This document shows, one piece after another, positions 24,012-34,967 of a DNA stretch of 64,000 nt. The DNA is from Dastarcus helophoroides. Lineage: Eukaryota > Arthropoda > Insecta > Coleoptera > Bothrideridae. Position 1 is the first letter of the stretch; each line of letters starts with the position of its first letter. A program made the position numbers and the translations under genes. The notes beneath the pieces are model-generated. The model was not told the origin of the DNA, ran no database searches, and saw only the letters and a list, made by a program, of their open reading frames with translations. The stretch spans positions 13,529,478-13,593,477 of the forward strand of contig CM053337.1 of NCBI GenBank assembly GCA_028583605.1. The letters run 5' to 3'.

Positions 24012-24264
24012 CATCTCACTTGTCATCGTCATTTAACTTCGAATCCAGATCGAATTTATATTGGAATCCAGAGTAGCCCCCGCCCTCGACAGATACCCGC
24101 AAAAACTCCTTGGAATCGTCGGTGATTTTCGCCAATCTATTGACACAATTGTCCGAAATTTTAATTTCTGTTTTCACATTTTTCAAAGGTTTGTAATTTG
24201 CCTTCGAGTAGATGCGAATTTGATTGCTAATCCGACTTAAGCCAGTAAATGTTCGAATACACAA
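24012..24264 (-). pseudogene. ISCA2 exon-1 pseudocopy
   Basis: Near-identical to ISCA2 exon 1, with the same open frame up to DSKLNDDDK. It breaks off five bases into the intron, and no exon 2 follows. The start codon ATG is ACG here, and the first ligand cysteine is tyrosine (GGGYSGF). With no start, a lost cluster ligand and no second exon, it cannot make a working carrier. The high identity points to a recent tandem duplication. Confidence 0.92.
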
Positions 24265-24960
24265 CGTATTTTGAAAATAAACATTAATGAAAACTAGGTT
24301 AACTTCTTCTTTCTTACTAGGAATAGTAGTTCAAACGTACGAGGACCACAGAATTCCTGATCGGACATAGACTAGGTTCCATTTCACAGAAATAAGCATA
24401 AATATGAAATTACTAAAAAAAATCACCAGAACTAAAGCTACCTTCACGCGTAAACCTTGTCATGATTAATGTGTTGCCTATATTCTAGGGATTGTTTGAC
24501 AAAAATAATAGGAATAAATGCTTTCCGTGTCATTTTTATTACAATTATTAACAAAATTTAATAGTTTGCAGGAGAAATTGACACAAAATATAAAAGACTC
24601 GCTCTTAAAACCAACAACAAATCAAAACATTTAAGATATTAAGAACACAGAGCACCATTAAGAAATGCCACCGTTTATTCAATTTAAACCCAATGACTTT
24701 ATGATTAAATCCAATAGGTTTTACTTTCTTCCTTTGACAAAAAACGTTCAATTTTCAATTTTTCCAAAAACATTCGCTTTTTCAAAATTCTACTTCACTC
24801 TGATGATTTTGTTGACATTTTGACCTAAAATAAATGATTTTGATTTCACCTGATCCTGATTAACTTTTTAGAATCTTTTTTTTGTGTAAATTGTTTTATA
24901 TTTGTATTTTTTTTTCAAAAACTTTCTACTCTAATTATGGACTTCGGCGCTCTCTAGCGA
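24265..24960 (+). repeat. ISCA2-associated repeat (R), third copy in the cluster
   Basis: Same order of landmarks as 22141-22900, including the stretch from ACACAGAGCACCATT through CCGTTTATTCAATTTAAACC to the T-rich end. Together with 23620-24264 it forms a tandem unit of exon 1 plus R. Confidence 0.85.
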
Positions 24961-25582
24961 TTTTGGGTATTTTTTCGAGTCCTTTAATCCAAATATCATT
25001 TTCCTTGAGATTTTAAGTTGGTAAGCGTAAACGTTGTAATATTTAACATCGATCATTTAGGCAAATTTTCAGTTAAAATGTCGTAGGTCACGTTAAGGTT
25101 CTAATTTGATGTATATAAAACAATTATGGTTTCCATTATTTATTACTTATATTAAAATATTACAATGAACCACAAATGAGCTATATATATAAAAAATGCC
25201 CCTTCATAAATTAATCCACTGCTTCAAATAGAAGATATTTTGCACTGTTTTTCTCATGATTCTATATTTAGTATGCATAGGCTCACGCAAACACTTTTAA
25301 ATTAAAATCAATTGATATTTTACAACTTTGATTTATAAAAAATGATAAACATACAGGGGGAAATTAAATTTTATTTTAAAATGAATAGTTTTCATCATCA
25401 AAAGAATGTATAAAATATTAACTGAATACTAAAGCCTAAATATGTCTTTGAAAAAGAATTTACCGCCAAAACGATCAATACCTATTGAAACTTAATAAGT
25501 AAACAATCTGAAGCATAAATAAGATACATATTCTGGTTTACTGATTTCCTAAGTTATTGAATAATGCACTAATGTTTTTGGC
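24961..25582. other. Intergenic DNA, nothing recognised
   Basis: AT-rich sequence without supported features. The last bases (25575-25582) are the left target duplication of the next element. Confidence 0.45.
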
Positions 25583-25799
25583 CAGGGGTGCTTTAACGGT
25601 CAATCGTGATTAAACAGTTGATTGAGATCAACCACCGGTCGATTGTGAATGCTTTTCGAGTCTATCTGGAGAAAAATTTGCCAATATAGATCTATTTACA
25701 GATTTTATTTTAGTTGACCCCAATTATAGTTGCAGCCTCTTAAAGTCGATCGATCAAAGTCTAACAATATGGTCAGCAATTCAAGTTTGAGCACCCCAG
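25583..25799. mobile_element. Short hAT-like MITE
   Basis: Left end CAGGGGTGCTTTAAC and right end GTTTGAGCACCCCAG are imperfect inverted repeats. TTTTTGGC precedes and TTCTTGGC follows, an 8-bp target duplication with one mismatch. Terminus type and duplication length both fit hAT. The 217-bp interior is non-coding. Confidence 0.8.
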
Positions 25800-25888
25800 T
25801 TCTTGGCAATTAATTTCTAGATAATAAGTTTCAATTGGTATAAATCCAAATCGGACAAGCTATATACACAGTTCGAATTAACAATATA

Positions 25889-26342
25889 TTACTTTTTAGA
25901 ACTTCCCTCATCGCCTAAACCTGAAACGACACAAATAAATAATTAACACTAAACATCAACAACCACTTACTTTTTCCATCACAGGCAACTATTTTAACTT
26001 TGTCTATTTTGGTTATCTCTTGAACTTCCCTAAATTCAACATCGTTTAACATAAACGTCCATACGTTATCACAAAAACGGTAAGTGTTCAGTTTGCCTGC
26101 TTTAAACGTAAGACGCGATTTTACTCTCGTCGCAAGCATCTGATTGATAGACTTATCAAATTGTAGTAAAACCTTACATGCTAACTGCGGCGTAATTTGT
26201 CCATACTAAAAACAAGTAACGGCATATAGTAAGTACAAAGACGAGCACCCAGAGCCGGGTAGATACTTACCTGTATTAGTTCGTCCAAACTTTCCTGCAA
26301 CGTATGTCCTAGGGTAGTATTCCTATATAACTGATAGGACAT
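25889..26342 (-). CDS. TfIIA-S: Transcription initiation factor IIA gamma subunit (112 aa)
   Basis: Three exons on the minus strand: 26271-26342, 25971-26205 and 25889-25920, with introns of 65 and 50 bp. TFIIA gamma (GTF2A2) pairs with TFIIA alpha/beta and stabilises TBP on the TATA box. The N-terminal helical part reads [20 protein letters not shown], and the beta-barrel part has [20 protein letters not shown] and [13 protein letters not shown], which are almost invariant in animals. Human length is 109 aa. The tail [10 protein letters not shown] is the only variable part. Frame closes exactly across both introns. It is head to head with rasp, with about 2.8 kb between the starts. Confidence 0.97.
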
Positions 26343-26589
26343 GTTGGGAAACGTGTCCTCGGTTTAACAATTAAATTACTCTATTTAATATGTTGATTGT
26401 GTTTAATATCTACTAGAAACTAGAAACAAAGATCAATGAACCTAACCTGCTCTTAAATTAGATTAGAAATGTCAAACTTCACGTTAGCCAACAATCCTCA
26501 CTTAATTTCACTAATTTGGTAGCTGTCGCCAATATGATTTAATCAAATTCACTACGTTGTTTATTATAAGTAGCTTTCATTTCTCTGGT

Positions 26590-26690
26590 ATTTCTCCGCA
26601 GATAATAACTTGGATATCGAAATGCGTAAGAGAGTGTTGTGTTTTTTAAATCTTTGTTGGTTGCGGAGGACAAGATTTGTATATCACAGA
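26590..26690. repeat. Fold-back repeat fragment
   Basis: Carries GATATCGAAATGCG, TGTTGTGTTTTTTAAATCTT and GACAAGATTTGTAT, the right half of the family seen at 37175-37405. The left half is missing. Confidence 0.55.
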
Positions 26691-26789
26691 TTCACAGAAG
26701 CTCTGTTGCATATCACAGATTCACTAAACCTTTGTTGTATATCAATCACTGCATACGCAGCCTTAGATAATATAAATAAATAAATAATT

Positions 26790-27050
26790 TATATAGTCGA
26801 AGTACGCATCTTTGACTATTTATCTCACCAAACAAATTATCTAGATATACAGAGTAGATCAATTATTTTGAAGGTATTCTGTGATCGATTAGCAGTAGCA
26901 CCAACTAAACTTTATTTGCACCTACCCATATACTTACCTACCACAGAGAAATTGGGCATAATTTTTATTTTCCTACAATAAAATCTATGCAATTTAAAAA
27001 GCCGGGGTCAGGAAAATATTCTGCATAGTTTTTTGTATTAGCACAGTATA
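26790..27050 (+). repeat. Dispersed repeat pair, copy 1
   Basis: GAAGTACGCATCTTTG, AGAGTAGATCAATTATTTT, CACCTACCCATATACTTACC, AAAAAGCCGGGGTCAGGAA and AGTTTTTTGTATTAG occur in the same order at 28680-28950. No open frame is shared. Confidence 0.85.
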
Positions 27051-27352
27051 CATAATAGCTTACGCATACAGTAGCGACAAGGTGCTAAAATTTTGTCACG
27101 AATTTTGTTTGCTCATGCTTCAATTTGCACAATCCCGAACATGGCGTCGCAGTGTTCTATGATAACCAGAAATAAGATCTTGTCGTTGGGTAACTGAATG
27201 TCAGTTGAGAGTTGCCAAGTGTTCGGGAAAACCAGCACTTGAGCGATTATGATTTTTCCCACTCCCACCCGTATATTTACTGTTTTCTTTATACCTTGCG
27301 AGCAGGATAGATAGACTATATCAGTCTTGTAAACGGATATAACGAAAGTCGC

Positions 27353-27412
27353 GCCGTGATTGGTCGATTTCATATCCACACTAGTGTGGATATGAAATTG
27401 ACCAATCACGGC
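27353..27412. repeat. 60-bp near-perfect palindrome
   Basis: GCCGTGATTGGTC through the centre CACACTAGTGTG to GACCAATCACGGC is self-complementary over 30 bp per arm with one mismatch and no spacer. It could extrude as a cruciform or be a minimal fold-back element. Confidence 0.9.
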
Positions 27413-28679
27413 ATGCGATCAAGACAAATGTCATTTTTAGATTCAGAATTATACCATAGAATCTGTCAAACTGGCTTCGGTATTTACCAAAGAAAATATT
27501 TAAAATGAGTGCTTTTAGTGCAGGATCAGTAAACTTTATCCCAGCGGACATTTCTGAGGCTGCAAGTGAAATATTCAAGATATTACCTTAGAAATCAAAT
27601 AGTAAATATGAATTTTGTTACGATAAATTTGACGTTTCATTGACACATGGACACTACATAAAATCTATTAGAAGCTGTAAATGACACATGAAAAATTATT
27701 AATTTGGTAAATCGTATTTTAGTCTTTGATAGATCGTAGTCGTAGGAAAAATACGCTGTACAACTCGAACGGATTATCCATATCGCACTCGAACGATTGA
27801 GGCACTCCGCCTACGGCATCGTGCTCAAACTTCATTCTCGTGCGATATGGACATCATATCCGCTCTTGTTATACAAACTACCATTTCATTTTACGTTCAT
27901 ATGTTATTCATTCGTGGTAAAAATGTAAAACAATTTATGTATGATGTTCTAGAAATTTGATATGGTCAGGGATTTTCATCCGAATTGTGGGATTTGTAAG
28001 GAGATTGTTCGCGAATAATGTTTAGGTCATCTGGCAACACTGGATCGGTTTTATTTAAATGTCAGTCGTGTTATAATTCATTGCGCTAACAAGATGAAAC
28101 CAAATAAAAGAGAAAAGAGGAGAATTTACACGTTCTATTTATAAATGTAACTCTAAAAGCAATAATAATTTGATAAAATCAGCTTCTTTTTAATTTTCAA
28201 AAGACGGCAAACGGTAATATTCGGGTACACCCAATTTGTTTTATTACAAAAAAACCTGTTTTAATATACTCGCATTTGCCAGTTTTATACAAAAAAATAA
28301 ACAAGTTGTTTCCTGTAAAAATTATTTTGCCGTCAGTCACAATCTGTGTTTAGTTTTGTTTTGTGTATTCTTTATCAGGTTATCAGTAATTACAAAATAC
28401 ACATTATTTAAAAAATACACGAGAACAAGTATTTTTGGACTATTTGTAAAGTAGTAAATTAGAATTTAAACGGTAAAAACTATTGAAATTAATAAACTTG
28501 ATGGTTTTGTTTAATAAATAAATTTAAATTGTCGCGGGCGTGCACAATTCACAACATGGCTGACTCCACTGTAGATCAACGATTTTAGCTACTTCAAGAT
28601 CAAAGGTACCGACACTTCTTCTCGCTGGTGTATGCGTAAGCTAATATCTATACTGTGGTCCACAAAACATATATTTGTG

Positions 28680-28950
28680 GTCAAAGTACGCATCTTTGGC
28701 TACTTATCTCACAAAACACATATAATTATGACAAAACATATATCTAGATACATAGAGTAGATCAATTATTTTAAAGTTATTCTGTGATCAATTATTAGTA
28801 GCACCAACTATTTGCACCTACCCATATACTTACCTACCACAGAGAAATTGCGCAAAATTTTTATTTCTCTCCAATAAAATCTATGCCATTTAAAAAGCCG
28901 GGGTCAGGAATATGTTTCGCGTAGTTTTTTGTATTAGTTTAAAAGTTGGG
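28680..28950 (+). repeat. Dispersed repeat pair, copy 2
   Basis: Partner of 26790-27050 in direct orientation, about 1.9 kb away, with small insertions around CATATATCTAGATACATAG. Confidence 0.85.
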
Positions 28951-29169
28951 GCAATCTCGTCTAGATAATTTATTATCCTTTGATGTTACGTATTTTTTTG
29001 GTAATGACGGACTGCACTGCTTACTAACCACAGAATACTGATCTTGTCTTTTCAGAATACCACCGAAATTTCTAACCTAACTTTGTTTTGATAAATTCAT
29101 TTCGTTATTCATTAAGTACACTCAACTTCTAAATGTAGATGATTATTTATGTAGTTAAAAACGGTACTT

Positions 29170-32100
29170 ATGAAAAGTGTGGCTCAATTTGAAACATATT
29201 TATGTGCGCTTATTTGGGTATCTTCGGTTTTATACGGGATATGGTCGTTTGGCCTGTCGAGCAATAACTGTAAGTTTTTAAAGTATTTCGATAAATTTGC
29301 ACTAAAGCAACGCCCTGAATTAGATTATTTATGGCATAATGTAACACTTTCCTAACTATACGAAGTTGTAGGTAGCGTTTGGAACAGTTTTTAAATATTT
29401 TTTAAAAGTGTTGCCACACTAATTATTGTCGTTGAATTGGAACCATAGGCGTAGGCAACGTCGGGTCGCTAGTAATTTTTTAATCTTGAACGATTGCGCG
29501 CAAACTTGATATGTGGAGAATTTATTTCAAAAGATTGACCGATTAGTAGCATATTAAAATTAACCCTAAATATATGGCATATTTATCGTGTACCTGAATT
29601 TATTTTTTTTTGGTTACTTGTTGGTAGCTTCCAATTATTTGAACAACATTTTAACAAAATAGAGCAAGACTACAGTTTAAGTTATAATAAAAATTGCTCT
29701 GCAACCGAACCGTAATAGTCAATAGTCTTGTTGAAAATTTGTTGTTTTTTGCAGTTTTTAAACATTATCAGGATGATTACGGTGACTTCGAAAATGGATT
29801 TTTCTCTAGGAAAAAAGACGTAGCCGATTTTGAATGGAAAACCTTCCTAGTGATCCTTAAAATTACATACCAATGGATCATTATTTCTCTCGTCTGCTCT
29901 GAATTTTTGAAAAACTTCAAGCTATTCAAGGTAACAGAATGTTGTTGAATTTATTAAACGATTCAATCGAATTTACTTGGTAGGATATGAATTTACTTAA
30001 AAAAATAGGAATTTAACAGAATATGAGTGTGTTTAACAGAATATGGATGTGTTTTGCAGAATATGAATGTGTTTAACAGAATATGAATGTGTTTAACAGA
30101 ATATGAATGTGTTTAACAGAATATGAATGTGTTTAACATAATATGAACGTGTTCAACAGAATATCAATGTGATTAACAGAATATAAGTGTGTTTAGCAGA
30201 ATATGAATGTGGTCAACAGAATATGAATGTGTTTAACATAATATGAATGTGTTTAACATAATATGAACGTGTTTAACAGAATATAAGTGTGTTTAGCAGA
30301 ATATGAATGTGGTCAACAGAATATGAATGTGTTTAACATAATATGAGTGTGTTTAACAGAATATAAGTGTGTTTAGCAGAATATGAATGTGGTCAACAGA
30401 ATATGAATGTGTTTAACATAATATGAATGTGTTTAACATAATATGAATGTGTTTAACAGAATATAAGTGTGTTTAGCAGAATATGAATGTGGTCAACAGA
30501 ATATGAATGTGTTTAACATAATATGAGTGTGTTTAACAGAATATAAGTGTGTTTAGCAGAATATGAATGTGGTCAACAGAATATGAATGTGTTTAACAAG
30601 ATATTAATGTGTTTAACAAGATATTAATGTGTTTAACAAGATATGACCGTGTTTAACATAATATGAATGTGTTCAACATAATATGAATGTGTCCAGCCGA
30701 ATATGAATGTGTTCAGCAGAGTATGAATGTGTTCAACAGAACATGAATGTGTTCAACAGAACATGAATGTGTGTAACAGAATATGAATGTGTTTAACAGG
30801 ATATTAATGTGTTTAACAGAATATGCAACTACTTACCAGAATATGATTCAATTTTTTCTTTTACAGGTTTTGAAGTGCTTCCAAATTGTATGTAGTTTCG
30901 CCTTCGTCGCCCTAAATTTGGGATGCCCGCATTTGTTGGTTGCCATCGTGCAGCCATGTGTCTTCTACTTAGTGAAATCTTTGAGACGGAAAAGCGCTCT
31001 GTGGATTTGCAATATTTTTTGTTTATTGCTATTAAATTATTTTAAGCGAGTCAGCGTTACTCCCGAGTTTTTGGCCCTTTTGGGGACCTCGGAAATAGAC
31101 TTGTATATTACAATTTTTATAACTTGTTGGCTGAATTTGAAATGTTTGAGCTTCTGTATGGATAATTTGGAACGAGCTGTAACATACAACGAACTGTTAA
31201 ACTTTTTCTTTTATTGTTTTTACTTGCCAACGTTGTTAACTGGGCCGTTTATGAGTTATGAGGATTTAAAACCATGCCACGGTGTCTCAAAATTGAAATT
31301 ATCGACAAGACTGCTTCATTTAATGTTGTCTTTGGGTCGATTTCTCTTTTGGGTGGCATTCATTGAAGTTTGCCTCCATTACGTATATGTCAGCGCAACG
31401 AGTTTTCACCCAGATGTAAGTAAATTATGAACTTTGCTACAGTAAATTGTGACCTTTGACTAGTTGATGACCTTGGTTAGTTGTCAACTAACAAATCGAT
31501 GAGGATACAAAATGAATTATCTTTGCTTTTAGTTTGTTAATAGTCTAGATTCTTGGAGCTTATATGGATACGGTTATACAATGGGCCAATTTTTTCACCT
31601 GAAATACGTTGCGATGTACGGTCTTAGTACATCCATAGCCAAATTCGAAGGCGCCATTGTCCCCAGTTTACCCAAGTGTATAGGCCGCATACACCTTTAT
31701 TCAGACATGTGGAAGTATTTTGATAATGGACTTTATAATTTTTTATTAAAGTTAGTATCTTTGCCAAATATGTATAATTTGAATATTCTCTGTATCTGCT
31801 TTACTAAGCGCTGGGTTAATTCATTCATATTGTTGCACGTTATCGGTTCGAATGATTAATACTGCGTGAATTGTAACCACTTTCCGGAACACTACAATTA
31901 TAATTCACTTAACTAACTGAGTAACGCACTAACATTGTTTAATTAGCTAACTTATTCATTGACTTTTTAACTAATTGAGGGAAAGGCGACCGCGTATATA
32001 TATCATTCCGGTTTTCTAGATTAAATCATACAGATAAGGCTTATCGTTTGCGGAAATTTCCGGAGCGCTTATCTGCCGTCTGATTCATTAGCGCGGCCGC

Positions 32101-32876
32101 TTCCCCTTATCAACTTTTTCTAGAAGAATTCCTTACTAAATTCTACAATTACATTTTGTCACAATATTGACTGAAGTTGAAAATTAAGTGAATGCATGGA
32201 AGGACAGTTTAGTTTTTACACAACACAACAAACCAATGATGGGTGGAGGTGCTCACCGCACCCCAGTAAAAAAAGATTTGTAATTCGACACCTAAGCCTC
32301 TGACTTCAACGTTTGAATCCTAATAATTTTGCTCAAACTAGCTCACTATTACGCTCTAACTATTACGCACCCTCTTATTTTAGATATATCTACATTCCAA
32401 CCATCAAAAGCAACATCCCCCTGAACCTGAATAAAACCTTGGCGAGCTTCGCCTGTTTTTGTTTTGTGTACGTCTGGCATGGTTTGGAGGGTTATATTTT
32501 TATCTGGTCCTTGTTGAATTTCGTTTGCATCTTCGTTGAAAACTGGGCGAAAAATCTAAATCTATTCGAATCAACTTCGTTAGATCCAGCGATGAAGAGG
32601 AGAATCTATTGTGGCTTGGCAAGTCCCCTTTTGGGCGTATCAGCGATATCGAATTTTTTCTTTTTCAGCAATACCGCCATTGGTATGATTTTTTTTCAAA
32701 GACTGCTGGAAGGTGAGTCTTTTGGGTCAGTAGAACTGAATTTGAATGACAAGTTCGTTGCAGATACTCTATGGAATACCATTCTTTTACTTTTTTGTTT
32801 ATATTGCTGCTGTCAAGTGTCTACAGCTCTTAGGATATCCGACAAGACAGCAAAAGTGTGTTCAAAAAATACATAA
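29170..32876 (+). CDS. rasp: Hedgehog acyltransferase, Rasp/HHAT (494 aa)
   Basis: Six exons: 29170-29269, 29755-29930, 30867-31415, 31533-31750, 32384-32712 and 32764-32876. This MBOAT enzyme of the ER membrane attaches palmitate to the N-terminal cysteine of Hedgehog. Many hydrophobic segments run through the protein. The MBOAT core shows LYSDMWKYFDNGLYNFLLK followed by YIYIP and VYVWHGLEGY; my numbering puts the catalytic residues at Asp339 and His380, almost the same as in human HHAT (493 aa). The C-terminal WNTILLLFCLYCCCQVSTAL matches the family's last helix. The final intron is 51 bp without an in-frame stop, so retaining it would add 17 residues. Intron 2 is filled by a 20-bp satellite and intron 4 holds a solo LTR. 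Confidence 0.95.
30003..30830. repeat. 20-bp satellite in rasp intron 2, about 40 copies
   Basis: The unit TGTGTTTAACAGAATATGAA is repeated head to tail. Variants (AACATAATATGAA, GTTTAGCAGAATATGAATG, TGGTCAACAG) recur in the same order every few units, which indicates higher-order copies of about 120 and 180 bp. It ends about 35 bp before the splice acceptor at 30866. Confidence 0.95.
31831..32163. mobile_element. Solo LTR A, Gypsy-type, in rasp intron 4
   Basis: Begins TGTTGCACG and ends TTGTCACA (TG...CA), 333 bp, flanked on both sides by ATAT (31827-31830, 32164-32167). It shares CAGATAAGGCTTATC, GCGGCCGC and CCCCTTATCA with LTR B at 54801-55158. A TATA-like GTATATATATC lies inside. No internal retrotransposon region is attached, so it is a recombination remnant. 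Confidence 0.87.
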
Positions 32877-33792
32877 TAAATACATATTTAAGTACTCTTT
32901 GGTCTACTTTTTTCATCAGACTCAAGTATTTGTTCATGAGACAAGCCTGGACTCAGAGTTGTCTCCTATTACTGTCGGATTTACGCGAGATTGGCTTGTA
33001 AGAAAAAAGTTTTACGGGAAATTATTATTATGAAAGAATTTTGACGTTCAGAAACATTTGATGACCAAAAAAAAGTAACTTTATCTCTAAATAATAACTT
33101 AATTACTATCACAGACGTAAATAATCTAAACTAGAACTAAACTAAAATAATAATCTTCAACTTTTCTTTCAAAATACTGGAGATTTCATCTCAAATACGG
33201 GTTAGCATTTTTTTAACTAAAATACGAGATAATACGGAAAAGAGGGAGATTTGGCAACTCTACCTGAACTGCTATTATTTGGAAGCCACATTACAACGAA
33301 GCTTTCAATTTTTTCTTTTTACAGAAATTTGAATTTGAAGAAAGTGTCAAAAATTTAATTTAAAAAAATTAAGATTTGGAAATCATAAATTCGGTGGATA
33401 TTCCTGAAAAGACCTCGATTTTTTTTTCGAAATTTCCAGTTTCAATTCAAGATTTCGGATTTTTGGAACTTTTGGAACATTTCAGTTGTTTTTATCCAAT
33501 TTCGTATCGAAACTTTCAGTTTTCGTTTCGCAATTTTGAATTTTTTCCGAAATTTTAGGTCAAAAGATTCGATTTGCAACAAAATTCCTTATAACCATCT
33601 ATCCTTGCCTGTACTCCTCCTGTCTGTAAATTTGTAATCCAGTTCAGATGAATGTGCAGCAGAGTAGTCACTAAGCTTGTAATTTTATAGTGGCAACAAC
33701 AAGAACTAGCAATAGTTAACCATAGCCTGTGGCAACGCCATGACATTTTTTAATAGTGTTCTGTGTTTCTAAAATCCTAACCTAAATATCGA
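32877..33792. other. 3' flank of rasp and intergenic DNA
   Basis: An AATAAA overlaps the rasp stop. About 33370-33560 has degenerate CGAAATTTCC-type satellite text. No gene supported. Confidence 0.45.
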
Positions 33793-34029
33793 TTAAAGCA
33801 CTGAACTAAACACTGTGGCTTGTGATTAAGTCCACCCCTTTACCACATCGGCAATTAAATAAATAATTACGCAATACGTACGTTCTCAATGCAGATAACG
33901 TCGATGCATCTTTTGCTAATCTTTTTAGATTAGTACGCTTGAAAATGTCAGTTCTGCTGGCGAAATACGTGTCGCGTAATTATTTATTTAATTGCCGATG
34001 CGGTAAACGGGTGAAATCTTCTTTGGACT
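33793..34029. mobile_element. Short TIR element (MITE), copy 2
   Basis: Same family as 9158-9343: TTAAAGCACTGAACTAAACA at the left, TTTACCACATCGGCAATTAA, then the inverse arm and CTTCTTTGGACT. AAATATCGA flanks both ends (33784-33792 and 34030-34038), a 9-bp target duplication. The interior differs from copy 1 (CAATACGTACGTTCTC...), so the two copies share ends but not centres. Confidence 0.88.
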
Positions 34030-34079
34030 AAATATCGAAAAATATTTTGATTTGTCGTCTGTTATTTTAATAATGATTC

Positions 34080-34579
34080 TCTTATATTTGGTGTAATTTC
34101 TGCCAAAAATTATTAAATTGCTAACAACGGTAACAGAAATAATATAGAAAGGCATTTATTCTGATTATTTCTGTCAAACAACCTTTGAAATATAGGCAAC
34201 ACATTAATCATGGAAATGTTTACGCGTGAAGGCAGCTTCAGTTTGATCATTTTTTTTGTAACTTCACATTTATGCATATTTATCGGAATTGGACTATAGT
34301 CTATATGAGCCTCTGGTCTAAAACTCTGTGCTCCGTACATTTGAACTACTATTATATTTATTAATTTTATTAAAAATTTCTGCGACTGAGTTTGGAAATA
34401 TTTAATTTTGAATCATGTTCCAAAATGGGTCGAAGAAACGTTAAATAAAATTAATAAATATAATGTTTTCAACCAATAAGAGTCTACCATGAAGAATACT
34501 ACAAGTACTAAGTTGTAGTTGTACAACTACTAAGGAAGAAGTTAACCTCAGTGTTTTCGTTAATGTTTATTTCTAAAAT
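34080..34579 (-). repeat. ISCA2-associated repeat (R), inverted copy
   Basis: Reverse complement of the R block, with AGGCAACACATTAATCATG, TTTACGCGTGAAGGCAGC and GAAGAAGTTAACCT, ending at an ISCA2 pseudocopy start. Confidence 0.82.
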
Positions 34580-34967
34580 ATGTTGTGTATTGGGACATTT
34601 ACTCAATTAAGTTAAACTGGCAATCAAATTCGCAACTTCTCGAAGACAAATTACCGTTAGAGAATATGAAGGCAGAAGTTAAAATTTTGGACAGTTACGT
34701 CAAAACGTTGGAGAAAATAACCGACGATTTCAAGGAGTTCTCCGGGTATTCGTCGAAGGCGAGGACTGCTCCGGATTCCAATATAAATTCGATCTGGATT
34801 CGAAGTTAAGTGTTGATGACAAGTGTGCGAATGTGCGAGAATTCTATTTTTAATCTTCTTGGGGAAGAAGTGTGGTGTGTTGTTGCGAAGTATTTGAAAA
34901 AAAAATAGCACCAAAGTCGTAGTTGACGAGCTTTCTTTATGTTGTATTAAGTGCGCTACGGTGAGAA
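34580..34967 (+). pseudogene. ISCA2 pseudocopy with intron and part of exon 2
   Basis: Starts at an ATG equivalent to the ISCA2 start but reaches a stop (TTAAGTTAA) within 12 codons. Further on it has frame shifts around the GEDCSGFQY-equivalent region. The splice donor GTGAGT is GTGTGC. The intron (TGTGCGAGAAT...TTGTTGCGAAG) and the first third of exon 2 ([24 protein letters not shown] text, to about GATV) are still present, so the copy was made from DNA and not from mRNA. It ends abruptly where R begins. Confidence 0.92.

Larger units (their letters stand above)
26343..29169. other. Intergenic region between TfIIA-S and rasp
   Basis: It holds a pair of dispersed repeats (26790-27050 and 28680-28950), a fold-back fragment at about 26590-26690, a 60-bp palindrome at 27353-27412 and an imperfect hairpin at about 27756-27864. 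Short frames such as 27505-27591 (+) and 28556 (+) were not recognised as genes. Confidence 0.55.

Noticed and set aside
27505..27591. Short frame MSAFSAGSVNFIPADIS on the plus strand
   Set aside because: Only 28 codons, no family recognised and no good splice donor before the stop.
28556..28588. Short frame MADSTVDQRF on the plus strand
   Set aside because: It looks like a gene start but stops after ten codons and has no splice donor. It lies next to a dispersed repeat.
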